Positions 25,134-34,180 of a stretch of 64,000 nt of DNA are shown here, piece by piece (the stretch's first letter is position 1; every line of letters begins with the position of its first letter). The translations under genes were made by a program, and so were the position numbers. The notes under the pieces were generated by a model that was not told the DNA's origin, made no database searches, and saw nothing but the letters and a program-made list of their open reading frames with translations. Source of the stretch: Halorubrum californiense DSM 19288 (GTDB lineage Archaea > Halobacteriota > Halobacteria > Halobacteriales > Haloferacaceae); assembly GCF_000336875.1 (NCBI RefSeq), contig NZ_AOJK01000059.1, forward strand, positions 20,608-84,607. Direction: 5' to 3'.

Positions 25134-25399
25134 CGGACTGCCGGCGACCGCCTCCAAAGCCCCGGCCGTGAGGCGGGCGCACGCTCGCTGCGCTCCTCGC
25201 TCAGTCGCTGCCGCTCCTTCGCTGTGGTGCTTGTGTCGCCTGCGCCCGCCTCACGGCCGCCCCTTTGAGTCCCACCCCGCACCGCACGCCTCCCCAGCCT
25301 CGCGGTTCGCTCGGGGCTCCCTTCGGTCGCCCTCGCTCACCGCGTCCCTCGCGCGTGCGACTCGCGCCCTCCGGGCGCTCGTCGGCACGCGCCACCGCC
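25134..25399 (-). repeat. Dispersed structured element, copy C (inverted)
   Basis: About 266 bases in the convergent gap between the beta-propeller gene and the M29-like peptidase, in the opposite orientation to copies A and B. Read on the minus strand it has the hairpin GCGCGTG, bulged C, CGAC, GA, GCGCCC...GGGCGC, GA, GTCG, CACGCGC; a second stem starting CGCGGT and closing ACCGCG; and the linker GAGGCTGGGGAGG. The 18-bp stem GGCCGTGAGGCGGGCGCA occupies plus coordinates 25241-25258 and 25164-25181, and all pairs match. Its 6th pair is T-A where copies A and B have G-C and C-G. Confidence 0.9.
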
Positions 25400-25444
25400 T
25401 CGATCATTTATAAATGAAAAGTTAGATTCCCGCTCTGGGCCGCC

Positions 25445-26395
25445 TTACGCGCTCGGCAGGTCGATCTCGTCGCCGTCGGCGTACACAGTCGGATTCCGAA
25501 TGATGCCGTCGAGGTGGAGCGGCGCGTCCGTCTCGCCGCCGATCCCGGCGTTGTCGCCGATGGCGATGTGGACGGTGCCGCCCGCCTTCTCGTCGAGGAG
25601 GACCGAGCCGACGAGCGCCTCGACGCCGCCGTTGGTTCCGATACCCAACTCCGCGAGGTTGTACGCCGCGTCGCCGACCTCGTCGGCCGCAGCCTCCACG
25701 TCGGCGCGGATCGCGTCGTCGCCGATGTCGGTGACGAACCCGTCCTCGACCTCGAACGCGAGCGTCTGCTCCTCGCCGAGCAGGCCGTGAGGCATCATCG
25801 TCCCGTCGACGACGAAGGTCCCGGTCGCGGTCTCCGGAGCGACGAACACCTCGCCGGCCGGGAGATTCGAGAAGTCGCCCGGCTCGCGCACCATGCCGGT
25901 GTCGGCGAGCCACTCGCGGTCGCCGATCCCGAAGGTGATGTCGGTGCCGGCGGACGCGGTGACGCGGACCTCCTCGGCGCCCGCGACTTGGTCGAGCACG
26001 TCGTCACAGGCGGCGTCGATGGCGGCGTAGTCGGCGTCGAGCCCGGTCGTGAACACGTCCTCGGTGATCCCCGGCAGCGTCGCGCCGCGCGCGCCGGCGT
26101 CGCAGGCCGCGCCGCGGGCCCGGGTGTGACTCAGGCTCTTCGTCGTCGGCGCGAGGAAGACGTCCGCTTCCTTCATCGCGGCCGCGACCGGGGCCGGCGG
26201 CTCTGTCCCGTGCTGCTCGGCCGGCGGGTACCGCAGGACCGTCGCGTCGTCGGTGACTGCGCTCGCGGCCGCGTAGAGCGCCTCGCCGATCGGCTCGCGC
26301 TCGTCGTCCGTGACGATTGCGACCGACTCGTCGGGCGCGACGTTCAGGCACTGTTCGACCGCGGTCGCCGCGGCGTCAGAGAGGTCGGCTGCCAT
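25445..26395 (-). CDS. M29-like leucyl aminopeptidase (COG2309-type)
   Basis: A 316-residue acidic enzyme related to thermophilic aminopeptidase T. It contains ADVFLAPTTKSLSHTRARG, a metal-like EEVFVAPE equivalent (GEVFVAPETATGTFVVDG), the AELGIGTNGG motif, and VHIAIGDNAGIGGETDAPLHLD at the C-terminus, in which His and Asp/Glu residues suit a divalent metal. Peptide N-terminal cleavage is inferred. The ATG at 26395 gives the conserved start MAADLSDAAATAVEQCLNV; an earlier frame start would add 13 residues. It is divergent from gap. Confidence 0.75.
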   Translation of the reverse strand: MAADLSDAAATAVEQCLNVAPDESVAIVTDDEREPIGEALYAAASAVTDDATVLRYPPAEQHGTEPPAPVAAAMKEADVFLAPTTKSLSHTRARGAACDAGARGATLPGITEDVFTTGLDADYAAIDAACDDVLDQVAGAEEVRVTASAGTDITFGIGDREWLADTGMVREPGDFSNLPAGEVFVAPETATGTFVVDGTMMPHGLLGEEQTLAFEVEDGFVTDIGDDAIRADVEAAADEVGDAAYNLAELGIGTNGGVEALVGSVLLDEKAGGTVHIAIGDNAGIGGETDAPLHLDGIIRNPTVYADGDEIDLPSA

Positions 26396-26478
26396 GCCAG
26401 CGTCTCGGTCCGGCCGGGCGTTAGGCCTTGTCATCGCCGTGTTTACTCTATTCCGTAATTGAATTATTTACGTCCGGT

Positions 26479-26506
26479 ACCGATCGACGTCGAATTAACC
26501 GATCGA
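26479..26506 (+). promoter_or_regulatory. Direct repeat ACCGATCGA upstream of gap
   Basis: ACCGATCGA occurs at 26479-26487 and again at 26498-26506, 19 bases apart (two helical turns), about 75-100 bases before the gap ATG. This is a possible regulator site for the divergent gap and peptidase genes. Confidence 0.35.
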
Positions 26507-26547
26507 TTACTCGTGGGGTAGTTAATTTCATTTCGCCTTCCTCGAAA

Positions 26548-26555
26548 AGATTATA
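26548..26555 (+). promoter_or_regulatory. TATA-like element of gap
   Basis: The tract agattata stands 25-32 bases before the GAPDH ATG (26580), the expected spacing for a leaderless transcript. Confidence 0.55.
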
Positions 26556-26579
26556 CCGGTTCCCGAGCGAGGGGCAGAT

Positions 26580-27647
26580 ATGATACGCGTGGGCGTCAAT
26601 GGGTACGGCACGATCGGGAAACGGGTCGCGGACGCCGTCGCGGCCCAGCCCGACATGGAGCTCGTCGGCGTGACGAAGGCCTCGCCGGACTACGGCGTGG
26701 AGGCGGCGGCGCGGCGCGGCTACGACCTGTACGCGGCCGTCGAAGACCGCACCGACGCGTTCGCGGCCGCCGGCGTCGACCTGACCGGGGCCTTGGACGA
26801 CCTGCTCGACGCCGTCGACGTGGTCGTCGACTGCGCGCCCTCCGGCGTCGGCGAGCGCAACGCCCCCGTCTACGAGGCGCACGACACGCCCGTCGTGTTC
26901 CAGGGCGGCGAGGACGCCGCCGTCGCCGAGACCTCGTTCAACGCGCGCGGTCGGTTCGAGGCGGCCCGCGGCGCCGACTCCGTCCGCGTCGTCTCCTGTA
27001 ACACGACCGCGCTCTCGCGGCTGCTCGCGCCGCTCGACGAGACGTACGGCGTCGAGAAGGCGCGCGTCACGCTCGTGCGCCGCGGCGGCGACCCGAGCGA
27101 GACGGACCGCGGGCCGATAAACGACATCGTCCCCGACCCGGCGACGGTCCCCTCCCACCACGGCCCGGACGTGAACGAGATACTCCCCGACGTGCCGGTC
27201 GACACCGCGGCGCTGAAGGCGCCGGTCACGGGGATGCACACCCACAGCGTCAACGTCACCTTGGAGACCGACCCCGACTCGGCGGCCGTCCGCGACCTGC
27301 TCGCCGACGAGAGCCGGATCTTCCTCGTCCCCGAGGGCGCTGGCATCGACGGCGCGGGCGCGCTGAAGGAGTACGCCGCCGACGCCGGCCGCCCCCGCAG
27401 CGACCTCTGGGAGAACTGCGTCTGGGAGGAGTCGATAAGCGTGTCCGGCCGGGACCTGTACCTCTTCCAGAACGTCCACCAAGAGGCCGACGTGGTTCCG
27501 GAGAACGTCGACGCGGTCCGCGCGGTGGCGAGCGACGTCGACGCAGCCGAGTCGGTCGCGCTTACAAACGAAACGCTCGGCGTCGGCCTCGTGAGCCGGC
27601 TCGGGGGCGGCGACCGCGCGCACGTGGAACTGCCGGCCGACGACTGA
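26580..27647 (+). CDS. gap: Type II (archaeal) glyceraldehyde-3-phosphate dehydrogenase
   Basis: A 355-residue archaeal GAPDH. The Rossmann start is [18 protein letters not shown] and the catalytic Cys is in [16 protein letters not shown]. Conserved [10 protein letters not shown] and [20 protein letters not shown] follow. In haloarchaea this form is reported mainly for gluconeogenesis. The ATG at 26580 is firm. The upstream gap contains a TATA box and a direct repeat. Confidence 0.93.
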   Translation: MIRVGVNGYGTIGKRVADAVAAQPDMELVGVTKASPDYGVEAAARRGYDLYAAVEDRTDAFAAAGVDLTGALDDLLDAVDVVVDCAPSGVGERNAPVYEAHDTPVVFQGGEDAAVAETSFNARGRFEAARGADSVRVVSCNTTALSRLLAPLDETYGVEKARVTLVRRGGDPSETDRGPINDIVPDPATVPSHHGPDVNEILPDVPVDTAALKAPVTGMHTHSVNVTLETDPDSAAVRDLLADESRIFLVPEGAGIDGAGALKEYAADAGRPRSDLWENCVWEESISVSGRDLYLFQNVHQEADVVPENVDAVRAVASDVDAAESVALTNETLGVGLVSRLGGGDRAHVELPADD

Positions 27648-27694
27648 CCGCCGCTGTCGAGCCCGGTTCCAGTGTTACCACCCGGAAGCGGCGG

Positions 27695-27871
27695 TCACTC
27701 GCTCGGTCGCGTGACGAGGAACGTCCGCCCGCCGCGCCGTTCGAGGTGGACCTCGCTGCCGTCGACGCGGTTCGATCGGATCCGGTCCGGGAGGCGGTCG
27801 GTTCGACAGTCGGTGACGTCCACGCGCGTCGGCGTCGCGTACCGCGGTCGGTCGGCGGTGACTGCGCTCAT
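27695..27871 (-). CDS. Hypothetical 58-residue basic protein
   Basis: A short frame, MSAVTADRPRYATPTRVDVT..., rich in Arg and Asp with one Cys. It opens just 3' to gap (convergent) and is too short for a family match. The C-terminal VHLERRGGRTFLVTRPSE has an alternating strand pattern resembling small haloarchaeal beta proteins. Possibly real, unassigned. Confidence 0.55.
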   Translation of the reverse strand: MSAVTADRPRYATPTRVDVTDCRTDRLPDRIRSNRVDGSEVHLERRGGRTFLVTRPSE

Positions 27872-27974
27872 ACCTCTCCGTTGCGTCGGATCGCACGTAT
27901 AAGCGAGCCATGCGCGGAGTGAAAGTGAAAGTGGACGGCTCGGGGTCGCTGTCGACCGGAAAGTCGCGGCCGCG

Positions 27975-28274
27975 TTATCGCCGCAGGTCGGTCGCCTCGT
28001 CGTCCTCGACGAACCGCACCGTGAAGTAGTCGTAGCCGCCGTATGCGGCGTCGAGCGCGCCCATCCACCAGTTCCACCGCTCGACCAGCGAGGAGCCGTC
28101 CGGCGCGTCCTCCAAGTGGCCGATCACCCCAGTCACGGTCAGTCCGTGGCCGCGGTCCTCGGAGGGCCGCCCGGAGTCGACGAGGTCGCGGGCCGACCGC
28201 GAGACGGCGCGCCGCTCCGCCTCGGTCCCGCCGAACTCGTCTTCGAGCGCGCGTTCCAGACGCTGTCTGTCCAT
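27975..28274 (-). CDS. Haloarchaeal conserved hypothetical protein
   Basis: A 99-residue acidic protein with MDRQRLERALEDEFGGTEAERRAVSRSARDL at the N-terminus and LVERWNWWMGALDAAYGGYDYFTVRFV near the C-terminus. The Trp/Tyr-rich stretch suggests a folded core. No known domain is recognised. An earlier GTG at 28280 would add two residues. It is transcribed in the same direction as the following membrane gene, from which it is separated by about 90 bases. Confidence 0.65.
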   Translation of the reverse strand: MDRQRLERALEDEFGGTEAERRAVSRSARDLVDSGRPSEDRGHGLTVTGVIGHLEDAPDGSSLVERWNWWMGALDAAYGGYDYFTVRFVEDDEATDLRR

Positions 28275-28365
28275 GCTCACGCTACGTACCGCGGGTATAT
28301 GAGTCGCGTGGTAGGGGGTGTCACAACCGGTGTCGAAGCCGGGGTGTCGGCCGAACTCCCCCGAC

Positions 28366-29352
28366 TCACAGCCGCGCGGCGAGCGCCAGGAACAGCAGCG
28401 AGAACGGAGCCGTGAGCAGCGCCAGCGCGACCCCGCCGGCCCCTTCGCCGGCCGCGACGGCCATCAGGAGGCCGACGACCAGTGAGAACGACCCCAGTAC
28501 CGCGAGGGTGAGTCGCTCCGGGACGCTCGCTCGGTCCGGGCCGTCGCTCTCCGCGAGCACCGCGTCGAGCGCCGACTCGACGTCGGCGGCGCGCTCGACC
28601 GGAACGAACAGCCACGGCGTGGACCGGAACCACGCGTTCCCCCGGTACGCGAGCAGGAACAGCGTCGTCCACCGGAGGTCGACTCGCCGCGTCCGGACCA
28701 CGGCCCCGAGGTCGTCGCTCCGGGTCCGGTCGTGACCCGGATACGTCCGCTCGACGACCCGTTCGGCCGGGTCGAGTCGGACGACCATGCCGTTCGACTG
28801 GACGACCGCCGGCACGAACCAGACGAGCCAGAACAGCGGCCAGAGGGCGGACAGGAAGTCGAACGGGAGCGCCAGCGCCGCGGCGACGACGGCCCCGAAT
28901 CCGGCGAGCGTCCAGCCCGGGGTGAGCGCGCCCGCGGCCTCGCGGAGGCGGGAGACGGTCAACTCGCCGACCGAGGTCTCGCGGTACCAGACGTACAGGG
29001 AGGGAAGGGTGGCGACCGCGAGCGCGAACAGGAACCCGACGGCGGCCTCCGCGAGGTCGACGCTCGGCAGTGCGAGTTCACCGGCGGCGGCGCCCGTGAG
29101 TACGGCGACTCCGACGGTGCCGATCGAGACGAGGACCGCGCCGACGATCCCGACCGTCGCCCCGGCCGCGAGCGAGCGGAGGCGGTCGTGACGGACGGGC
29201 CCCCATTCGATCGAGTCGCGTTCGGCAGTCGCCCCGGGGTCGCGCGACTCGGCACCGTCGTCGGGTTCGCCGCGGTCGTCGTTCGAGAGGACGCGGTCGA
29301 CGGAATCGACGGTGTCCGCGGTGGAGGCCGCGGGTCCGCTGTCGGAGGGCAT
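28366..29352 (-). CDS. Haloarchaeal membrane protein
   Basis: A 328-residue protein. The first 55 residues are acidic and disordered, then about six membrane segments follow. A soluble beta-rich region lies between the third and fifth segments (VVRLDPAERVVERTYPGHDRT...WRSTPWLFVPVERA) and faces the cytosol or outside. No catalytic motif is recognised and I do not name a function. Confidence 0.6.
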   Translation of the reverse strand: MPSDSGPAASTADTVDSVDRVLSNDDRGEPDDGAESRDPGATAERDSIEWGPVRHDRLRSLAAGATVGIVGAVLVSIGTVGVAVLTGAAAGELALPSVDLAEAAVGFLFALAVATLPSLYVWYRETSVGELTVSRLREAAGALTPGWTLAGFGAVVAAALALPFDFLSALWPLFWLVWFVPAVVQSNGMVVRLDPAERVVERTYPGHDRTRSDDLGAVVRTRRVDLRWTTLFLLAYRGNAWFRSTPWLFVPVERAADVESALDAVLAESDGPDRASVPERLTLAVLGSFSLVVGLLMAVAAGEGAGGVALALLTAPFSLLFLALAARL

Positions 29353-29416
29353 ACGGCCCGATTTATCGTCGATTCAATAAAAGCGTGCGGCCGATGAGCT
29401 TCGGTGGCCCGAACGA

Positions 29417-31837
29417 CTACGCGCTCGACTCGTCGGGTTCCGCGTCCGCGGTCGGCGGCTCCGCCGGTTCGACGTTGCCGAGGCGGAGCGCGTTGCCGGT
29501 GACGCCGAGACTCATGCCCATGTCGCCGACGACCACGGCCATCGCGACGCTCACGTAGCCGAGCGGGGCGCCGGCGGCGAGCAGCGCCTTCACGGCGAGG
29601 GAGGCGCCGATATTGGTACGGATCGTCTCGCTCGCGCGGGAGGCGAGGTCGACGACGTACGGGAGCCGCGAGAGGTCGTCGGCCATCAGTGCCACGTCGG
29701 CGGTCTCGATGGCGGTGTCGGTGCCGGCTGCGCCCATCGCGATCCCGACGTCCGCGGCCGCCAGCGCCGGCGCGTCGTTGATCCCGTCGCCGACCATCGC
29801 GACGCCCCCCTCAGTCTCGGCCGCGAGTTCGCGCACGGCCGCGACCTTCTCGTCCGGGAGCAGTTCCGCGCGGACCTCGTCGACGCCGACGCGCTCGCCG
29901 ATCGCCCGCGCGGTCCGCTCGTTGTCCCCGGTGAGCATTGCGACGCGGTCGATCCTGAGTTCGTGGAGCCGGTCGACGACCCACGCGGCCTCCGGACGGA
30001 CGGTGTCCGCGACCGCGACGACGCCCTCCAGTTCCGTCTCGGTACCCACGAGGACGACCGTCTTCCCCTCGGCCTGAAGCCGCGGGATCGTCTCGCTCGC
30101 CAGGTCGAGGTACCGTCCGTGGTCGCAGGATTCGGGCTCCGCGACGGCGTCCGATTCGGTTCCGTTCCCTCCGTCTGCGTCGCCCTCCGCGCCGTCGCGC
30201 TCGCGGACCACGCCGCCGTCCGAGCGGACGTGCGCGTGGCTCAGGTCGAACCCGAGGTCCGCGAACAGCGAGGGTTTGCCGGCGTAGTGGGTCTCGCCGT
30301 CGAGGTCGGCGCGGACGCCCTCGCCGGTCAGCGCCTCGAAGTTCGTGACCTCGACGTCGTCGGCCGCGTTCTCGTCGTCTGGTTCGGGACCGGCCTCTTC
30401 GCCGCGCGCGACGATCGCCGCCGCGACCGGGTGTTCGCTCCGGCGCTCGATGGCGGTCGCGCACGCGAGCACGTCGGCGGCCTCGCGATCGCCGAGCGGG
30501 ACCACGTCGGTCACCGACAGTTCGCCGCGCGTGAGCGTCCCGGTCTTGTCGAGCGCGACGGCGTCGACGTCGCCGGCGGCCTCCAAGTGTTCGCCGCCCT
30601 TGATCAGGACGCCGTTCCGGGCGGCCGCGGTCACGCCGGAGACGACGCTGACGGGCGTGGAGATGACGAACGCGCACGGGCACGCGACGACGAGGAGCGT
30701 GAGCCCGCGGACGAACCACGTCTCCGCGCCGCCGCCCACGAGGACCGGGCCCAGCGCGGCGGTGGCGACCGCGCCGACCACGACGATCGGGGTGTAGACG
30801 CTCGCGAAGCGGTCGACGAATCGCTCGGCGCGCGTCTCCTCGCCGTTGGCCGCCTCGACGAGTTCGACGACCCGCGCGATGGTCGACTCCGACGCGGGCG
30901 CGGTCGCCTCGATTTCGAGGTAGCCGGCCTCGTTGATCGAGCCGGCGTACACCTCGTCGCCGGGCTCCTTCTCGGCCGGGACCGACTCGCCGGTGATCGG
31001 CGACTCGTCCACCGCGCCGGAGCCCTCGCGAACGACTCCGTCGAGCGGCACGCGCTCCCCCGGACGCACCGCGAGCCGCTCGCCCGTCGCGACGCTGTCG
31101 GCGGGCACCGTCTCCTCGTCGCCGTCGCGGATGACGACCGCCTCGTCGGGCGACAGCTCCATCAGCTCGCGCAGCGAGGTGCGCGCCCGGTCGATGGAGT
31201 AGCGTTCGAGCAGCTCCGCGACCGAGAACAACACCGCGAGCGTCGCCGCCTCGAACGGCAGGTCGACGAGCAGCGCGGCGAGGACGCCGACGCTCATCAG
31301 CAGGTCGATGTCGAGGCTCAGCCCCCGGAGCGAGTAGAAGCCGTTCCGCAGGATCGGCGGGCCGGCGACCGCGACGGCGAGCAGGTACGCGACCGACGCG
31401 CCGGTGACGGCCCACGGGCCGAGGAAGCCGACGCCGCCGAGCGTGGCGAACGTCGGGTCGAGTCCCGGGAGCAGCCACTCCAAGACGAGCCCGACCGCGA
31501 GGAAGGCGCCGCCGACCGCGGTGGCGACCGCCCGGGGGCTCGTGAACAGGTCGTCGGCGACGCCGTCGGACTCCGCGTCCGCGACCGCGTACCCCGCGCC
31601 CTCGACGGCGGCCGTCAGCGCCTCGACGTCGGTCCGGTCGGAGTCGTACGTGAGGACGACGACCCCCGTGGTCGGGCGCGTGTCGACCGAGAGGACGCCC
31701 TCGCGGTCGAGCGCGCCCTCGACTTTCCCCGCGCACGACGAGCAGTCCATGTCCGGCACCGCGAGGCGGAGTTCCACGCCGTCGGGAGAGCTATCGGTTC
31801 CCCTGCCGGAACCGTCGGATCCGCGTGAATCGCTCAT
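29417..31837 (-). CDS. P1B-type heavy-metal-transporting ATPase (zinc/cadmium/lead class)
   Basis: An 806-residue P-type ATPase. The N-terminal HMA domain has MDCSSCAGKVEGAL. The metal motif CPC is in VACPCAFVIS, followed by DKTGTLTRGE (phosphorylated Asp), SEHPVAAAIV and GDGINDAPALA. The C-terminal segments VKALLAAGAPLG and VGDMGMSLGV fit the K/DxG pattern of P1B-2 pumps, so zinc, cadmium or lead export is more likely than copper. A low-complexity loop (about residues 545-575, DGAEGDADGGNGTESDA) is inserted in the nucleotide domain. Confidence 0.92.
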   Translation of the reverse strand: MSDSRGSDGSGRGTDSSPDGVELRLAVPDMDCSSCAGKVEGALDREGVLSVDTRPTTGVVVLTYDSDRTDVEALTAAVEGAGYAVADAESDGVADDLFTSPRAVATAVGGAFLAVGLVLEWLLPGLDPTFATLGGVGFLGPWAVTGASVAYLLAVAVAGPPILRNGFYSLRGLSLDIDLLMSVGVLAALLVDLPFEAATLAVLFSVAELLERYSIDRARTSLRELMELSPDEAVVIRDGDEETVPADSVATGERLAVRPGERVPLDGVVREGSGAVDESPITGESVPAEKEPGDEVYAGSINEAGYLEIEATAPASESTIARVVELVEAANGEETRAERFVDRFASVYTPIVVVGAVATAALGPVLVGGGAETWFVRGLTLLVVACPCAFVISTPVSVVSGVTAAARNGVLIKGGEHLEAAGDVDAVALDKTGTLTRGELSVTDVVPLGDREAADVLACATAIERRSEHPVAAAIVARGEEAGPEPDDENAADDVEVTNFEALTGEGVRADLDGETHYAGKPSLFADLGFDLSHAHVRSDGGVVRERDGAEGDADGGNGTESDAVAEPESCDHGRYLDLASETIPRLQAEGKTVVLVGTETELEGVVAVADTVRPEAAWVVDRLHELRIDRVAMLTGDNERTARAIGERVGVDEVRAELLPDEKVAAVRELAAETEGGVAMVGDGINDAPALAAADVGIAMGAAGTDTAIETADVALMADDLSRLPYVVDLASRASETIRTNIGASLAVKALLAAGAPLGYVSVAMAVVVGDMGMSLGVTGNALRLGNVEPAEPPTADAEPDESSA

Positions 31838-31976
31838 TGGCTCATCGTAGCGGTCCCATCGTTATTAATTCGGCTACCATTTTTGGCCCCTAATTTATCA
31901 ACTGTTGTTAAAATATTTTAAGTATCTACTAACTGAGGCGACGAAGTATTTATCCGCAGGTGGGCTACCTCGGCGC

Positions 31977-32339
31977 ATGACAGATTGGCGCGCCGTCGGC
32001 TACGGCTTCGTCGTGATGCTGATCGCCGGGCTACTGGCGACGTTCGTCCCGGTCGTGGGCCACGTTGGCGCGGGGCTCATCGGCGGGTTCGTCGCCGGCT
32101 ACGTCGCCGGCGGCGGCCTGCTCTCCGGCTTCTGGCACGGGCTACTGGCGGGCTCCGTGAGCGGCGTCGTGGTCACGGTCCTGCTCGCCGCCTTCGGCGG
32201 CCTCGTCGGACTGGTCGGCGGCCCGTTCGGGAGCATCCTCGGCGGCGCGGGCGTCCTCGTCGTCGGGCTGTTCCTGACGCTCCTGTTCGCGATCGACTCG
32301 GCGCTGGCTGGCGCCATCGGCGGCGTTCTGGGGGACTGA
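31977..32339 (+). CDS. Small membrane protein (DUF5518-like)
   Basis: A 120-residue, very hydrophobic Gly-rich protein with four membrane segments, starting MTDWRAVGYGFVVMLIAGLLATFVPVVGH. It resembles the DUF5518 family of haloarchaea. The role is unknown. ATG 31977 follows a TATA-like tattta about 25 bases before it. It converges with the peroxiredoxin gene across a repeat copy. Confidence 0.72.
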   Translation: MTDWRAVGYGFVVMLIAGLLATFVPVVGHVGAGLIGGFVAGYVAGGGLLSGFWHGLLAGSVSGVVVTVLLAAFGGLVGLVGGPFGSILGGAGVLVVGLFLTLLFAIDSALAGAIGGVLGD

Positions 32340-32359
32340 TCAGCGTTCGCCCGCAGTCG

Positions 32360-32545
32360 GCGCGTGTCTGCGAGCGGCCGCCTCCGGCAACACCGCAGCG
32401 AAGGCACGTAGTGACTGAGCGAGGAGCGTGGTTCGAGACGCCTTTGGCGTCTCGTCATCACGAAAGGCGCGCAGCGCCTTTCGAACGACAGCGAGCGTAC
32501 GGTCTCCTCGCGACTGGGGCTTCGGTAGTGTTCGTGTCGATCGGC
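32360..32545 (+). repeat. Diverged copy D of the structured element
   Basis: This stretch in the convergent gap between the DUF5518-like gene and peroxiredoxin shares the 3' part of copies A-C: GAGGAGCG, then AGCGAGCG, then the end TCGCGACTGGGGCTTCGGTAGTG. Within it are two additional perfect hairpins, GAGACGCC-ttt-GGCGTCTC and GAAAGGCGC-gca-GCGCCTTTC, that the other copies lack. The 5' hairpin and linker are lost or beyond recognition. The boundaries are approximate. Confidence 0.65.
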
Positions 32546-32616
32546 GGCGTACCCGTGACGAACGAAAAGCGTGGACCGAATCGCAGCGAACCGTTCGTCT
32601 CCCGACTGGTCTCTTC

Positions 32617-33090
32617 TTAAGCGCTCTCGACGGCGTCGAGGACCGCCTCGTAGTCCGGCTCGTTCGTCGGATCCTCGGCGACCCAGTCGAAGACGACCTC
32701 GCCGTCGTCGTCGATCACGAACACGGCGCGGTTCGCGATGCCGTGGAGACCGAGGTCCGCGATGTCCATCTCCAAGCCGTACGCCCGGATCGCGTCGCCG
32801 GCCATGTCGCTCACGAGGTCGAACTCGATCCCGTGTTCATCGCGGAACGCGCCCTGCGAGAACGGCGAGTCGGCGCTGACACCGAAGATGGTCGCGCCCG
32901 CGTCCTCGAACGCGTCGGCGCGCTCTTGGAACGCGATCATCTCGTTCGTACACGGCGGCGTGAACGCGCCGGGGAAGAACGCGAGCACGACCGGCCCGTC
33001 GCCGACGTGGTCGTCGAGGTCGAACGGCTCGTGGTCGCTCGTGCCGACCGTCGCGGTGAACGTGGGTGCGTCGTCGCCTGTGGATACCAT
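32617..33090 (-). CDS. Peroxiredoxin (AhpC/TSA, one-Cys or atypical)
   Basis: A 157-residue thioredoxin-fold peroxidase. The peroxidatic Cys is in FFPGAFTPPCTNEMIAF. GLHGIANRAVFVID follows and only this Cys is present in the protein, suggesting a 1-Cys mechanism or an outside resolving thiol. It detoxifies peroxides in known relatives. ATG 33090 is supported by the MVSTGDDAPTFTATVGT start. It ends 40 bases inside a gap next to repeat copy D. Confidence 0.9.
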   Translation of the reverse strand: MVSTGDDAPTFTATVGTSDHEPFDLDDHVGDGPVVLAFFPGAFTPPCTNEMIAFQERADAFEDAGATIFGVSADSPFSQGAFRDEHGIEFDLVSDMAGDAIRAYGLEMDIADLGLHGIANRAVFVIDDDGEVVFDWVAEDPTNEPDYEAVLDAVESA

Positions 33091-33232
33091 CGGCTCACGG
33101 TACGGCCGATTCACGCAAAAGACTTGTCGCGACTCCGTTCGGTGCCGGTTTCGGTCCGGGTCAGGATCGGGCCGCCCCGGGTCGTCACGGGCCGCCCTGT
33201 GTCGCCTCGGGCCACCCCGGACCACCTCGCGG

Positions 33233-33736
33233 CTAGTCGCGGTCGAGGTACTCCTGTTGAATCGCGACGATTTCCGCGGAGTCCTCGCAGTCGGCGTACC
33301 GCCGGAGCGGCTCCGCGTTGAGTTCGAGGAACGTCTCGCCCCACGTGAACTTCGACAGCGCGCGCTCCGCGTGGTCGCGCTCGCCGAGGATGATCAGCGC
33401 GGCGGCGAACGCCTCGACCGTCGTGAGCCGCATCGGGCGCCCGAAGTTCACGGGGTTGGCGGCGACGAGGTACGGGAGCGCGCGGTGTTCGCCCGGGAGC
33501 GAGAACATCTTCTCGCCCGCCGACTCCCACGAGCAGTCGAGCGCGACCAGGGCGTTCTCGCGGGCGAGGTCGGCGTCCGCCGGCGAGAGCGCCCGCTCCG
33601 CGTGGGGGTTGAGGACGACCCCGTACGGCGTTGCCCGGTCCGAGCGGTGGAGCTCGGCGAGGTCGAAGCGCGCGAGCTTCCGGGCCGTACACTTGTCGGG
33701 GTCGTCGTCGCCCTCGTACCGGACGTGGAGGTCCAC
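33233..33736 (-). CDS. tsr3: 16S rRNA aminocarboxypropyltransferase Tsr3
   Basis: A 167-residue DUF367 protein. The start [24 protein letters not shown] and the block [31 protein letters not shown] and [14 protein letters not shown] are family hallmarks. In yeast and archaea it transfers the acp group from SAM to a pseudouridine in small-subunit rRNA. It lies next to peroxiredoxin on the same strand with a gap of about 140 bases. Confidence 0.92.
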   Translation of the reverse strand: MDLHVRYEGDDDPDKCTARKLARFDLAELHRSDRATPYGVVLNPHAERALSPADADLARENALVALDCSWESAGEKMFSLPGEHRALPYLVAANPVNFGRPMRLTTVEAFAAALIILGERDHAERALSKFTWGETFLELNAEPLRRYADCEDSAEIVAIQQEYLDRD

Positions 33737-33814
33737 GCTACGAGGTTGTCCGAGCCGGGTATAAGCTGTGCGGACGGAACCGCGAAAAAATGGTGGGCCG
33801 TCGGCCGCGCTCGC

Positions 33815-33925
33815 TCACGGGGCGCGGGTCTGCGTCACTATCGGATCAGGTTCGTCCTCCTCGGACGGAACACGCGTCTGCGTCTCGATCGGAGCCGATT
33901 CGCCTTCGGTTGTCGGTTCGTTCAT
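33815..33925 (-). CDS. Possible 36-residue acidic protein with duplicated TQTR motif
   Basis: A short frame, MNEPTTEGESAPIETQTRVP..., with the motif PI(E/V)TQTR(V/A)P twice. AT-rich DNA follows immediately upstream on the minus strand. At -14 to -18 is aatattta and at about -30 an A/T run that could serve as TATA. It is too short for homology. It sits between tsr3 and cofE. It may be a small secreted or regulatory peptide, or chance. Confidence 0.35.
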   Translation of the reverse strand: MNEPTTEGESAPIETQTRVPSEEDEPDPIVTQTRAP

Positions 33926-34180
33926 CGCGTGTCTCAATATTTACTCGTCGCGTAAAAAATTTTGGCTGAAATACCTATTACTCTCTCTTTGGACTTGTAT
34001 TCACATGGTTTTTTGGCATTTATATCAGCGAATGTTTTAGAAAATGATCTTTTTGTGCCTGATTGAACGTACTACTTGTTCGGCAGTCCGCCGCGAACCG
34101 GACTCCGGCGCTTCGTCCCGATACCGTCAAACCGGCCCGGTACCGGCGGGGTTTTTCCTCGTCGCCGCGCAGGGGATAGC
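33926..34180. other. AT-rich intergenic gap before cofE
   Basis: About 255 bases. The stretch 33930-34075 has AT content far above the neighbours and contains short frames only (for example MVFWHLYQRMF at 34004-34039). 34076-34180 returns to GC-rich DNA and runs into the cofE start. It could be a remnant of a transferred element. No repeat is seen. Confidence 0.5.

Noticed and set aside
29963..31828. 621-codon open frame antisense to the P1B ATPase
   Set aside because: Shadow of the ATPase; no recognisable motif.
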